Assembly (NCBI GenBank): GCA_017354515.1
Contig: JAFMQT010000372.1
Coordinates: 1-5,052 of the forward strand
DNA length: 5,052 nucleotides
Direction: 5' to 3'
Source: Nocardia sp.
GTDB lineage: Bacteria; Actinomycetota; Actinomycetes; Mycobacteriales; Mycobacteriaceae
Shown: positions 4,327 to 5,052 of the stretch, piece by piece
How the letters are laid out: every line of letters begins with the position of its first letter
How positions within the stretch are numbered: the first letter of the stretch is position 1
Program-made: the position numbers and the translations under genes
Notes under the pieces: model-generated
Seen by the model: the letters and a program-made list of their open reading frames with translations, nothing else
Told to the model about the DNA's origin: nothing
Databases searched by the model: none

Positions 4327-5016
4327 ATGGCTGCGGAACTGCGATCCCTGACCGTTCACATCGACACCGGCCGCTGGAGTGAGACGGTGTTGCGCGATGT
4401 GGATCTGACGGTCCCGGCCGGTCGGATCACCGTGCTACTCGGAGGTCCCGGCAGCGGCAAAACCATGATCGCCTATGCCCTGACCGGTTACCTCCCCGAA
4501 AGTGCGCGCACCACAGGTGAAGTCGTGCTCGACGGCAGTGTCGGTTACGTCCCCCAGGAGGGTGTCGAAGCGTTCGAGGTCGGTGTGCCGGTCGGCGTTC
4601 AACTGCGCGAGCTGCAGCGGCGTCACGGTTCGTGGACGGTCGAACAAGCCTGTGCGGCAGCCTATTACCCGACCGAAGCCCTGAGTCTGTTGCCGAACCA
4701 TAACTCCGCCGGTCAGATCCAGCGCGCCGCCGTCGCCGCCGCATTGCTCACGGCACCTGACATCCTGGTCGCGGACGGACCGACCGCGTCGCTGGACCGG
4801 GCCACCGCCTACGGGGTGTGGAAGTCGTTGCGAGAGTATGCCGACACCGGCGCCGCACTGCTCGCCGTGGCCCACGACATCCCGCTGCTCGCCGCCACCG
4901 GTTACGCCGACCGGCTGGTGGTTCTCGACCGGGGACGGGTTCTCGCCGCCGGGACGATGGCGGAATTGGCCGCCGACACGGACCCTCGGGTACGGATGTA
5001 TTTCTGCGACCGCTGA
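4327..5016 (+). CDS. ABC transporter ATP-binding protein with degenerate catalytic site
   Basis: The 229-residue product is a single nucleotide-binding domain that would sit on the inner face of the membrane with permease partners. The Walker A is GGPGSGKT (39-46), the Q-loop glutamine is 77 (GYVPQ), the D-loop SLD is 155-157 and the switch histidine is 183 (VAHD). The signature is NSAGQ (126-130) rather than LSGGQ. After the Walker B aspartate (DILVAD, 145-150) the catalytic glutamate is replaced by Gly151 (GGA codon, 4777-4779). The layout, especially Walker B followed by PTASLD, resembles the peptide/nickel importer ATPases (Dpp/Opp/Nik group), but the usual C-terminal extension of that group is missing. 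ATP binding should be kept and hydrolysis lowered, which suggests pairing with a second, canonical ATPase. The frame is intact and codon use is normal, so it is not a pseudogene. The 36 bases after the stop (5017-5052) show nothing recognisable, and the partner genes would be outside the window. Confidence 0.85.
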   Translation: MAAELRSLTVHIDTGRWSETVLRDVDLTVPAGRITVLLGGPGSGKTMIAYALTGYLPESARTTGEVVLDGSVGYVPQEGVEAFEVGVPVGVQLRELQRRHGSWTVEQACAAAYYPTEALSLLPNHNSAGQIQRAAVAAALLTAPDILVADGPTASLDRATAYGVWKSLREYADTGAALLAVAHDIPLLAATGYADRLVVLDRGRVLAAGTMAELAADTDPRVRMYFCDR

Positions 5017-5052
5017 AGACCGGCCGTCGAATTCTCGAGGCTGCAACGGCAA

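Noticed and set aside
4435..5052. Minus-strand open frame running off the right edge opposite the ATPase
   Set aside because: It lies opposite a complete set of ABC motifs and has no motif of its own.

Overview
The window is about 5 kb of high-GC DNA with GTG starts, several apparently leaderless genes and an ilvC product very close to those of mycolate-containing actinobacteria. It is most consistent with Nocardia, Rhodococcus or a close relative; this placement is by protein resemblance from memory, not by a search. Seven protein-coding genes can be supported. No RNA gene, insertion sequence, CRISPR array or attachment site was seen, and no stretch longer than about 170 bases lacks a gene.

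Left part (1-1140): ilvC, the core branched-chain amino acid enzyme, on the + strand, closed by a strong perfect hairpin. The hairpin also lies at the end of a convergent short-chain dehydrogenase gene (minus strand, 1140-1910).

Centre (1911-2878): the dehydrogenase is divergent from a MerR-type regulator with a GyrI-like effector domain. The shared 113-bp region holds two palindromes built on CTGAC/GTCAG half-sites. One sits in the 19-bp spacer of a MerR-type promoter that would produce a leaderless merR message. Inside merR, a near-ideal ribosome binding site precedes an in-frame ATG exactly at the start of the effector domain, which recalls the TipAL/TipAS arrangement.

Right part (2970-5016): two small secreted proteins face each other (a four-cysteine protein on +, a 66-residue His/Cys-rich protein on -). 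The second is divergent from a nitroreductase-family gene. Fifteen bases after the nitroreductase comes an ABC-transporter ATPase whose catalytic Walker B glutamate is replaced by glycine; a 14-bp palindrome fills that gap. No permease or substrate-binding protein is in view, so the transporter's partners must lie beyond the right edge or elsewhere.

The genes do not form one obvious pathway. The most notable points are the TipA-like layout of the MerR gene, the operator-like palindromes, and the degenerate ATPase.
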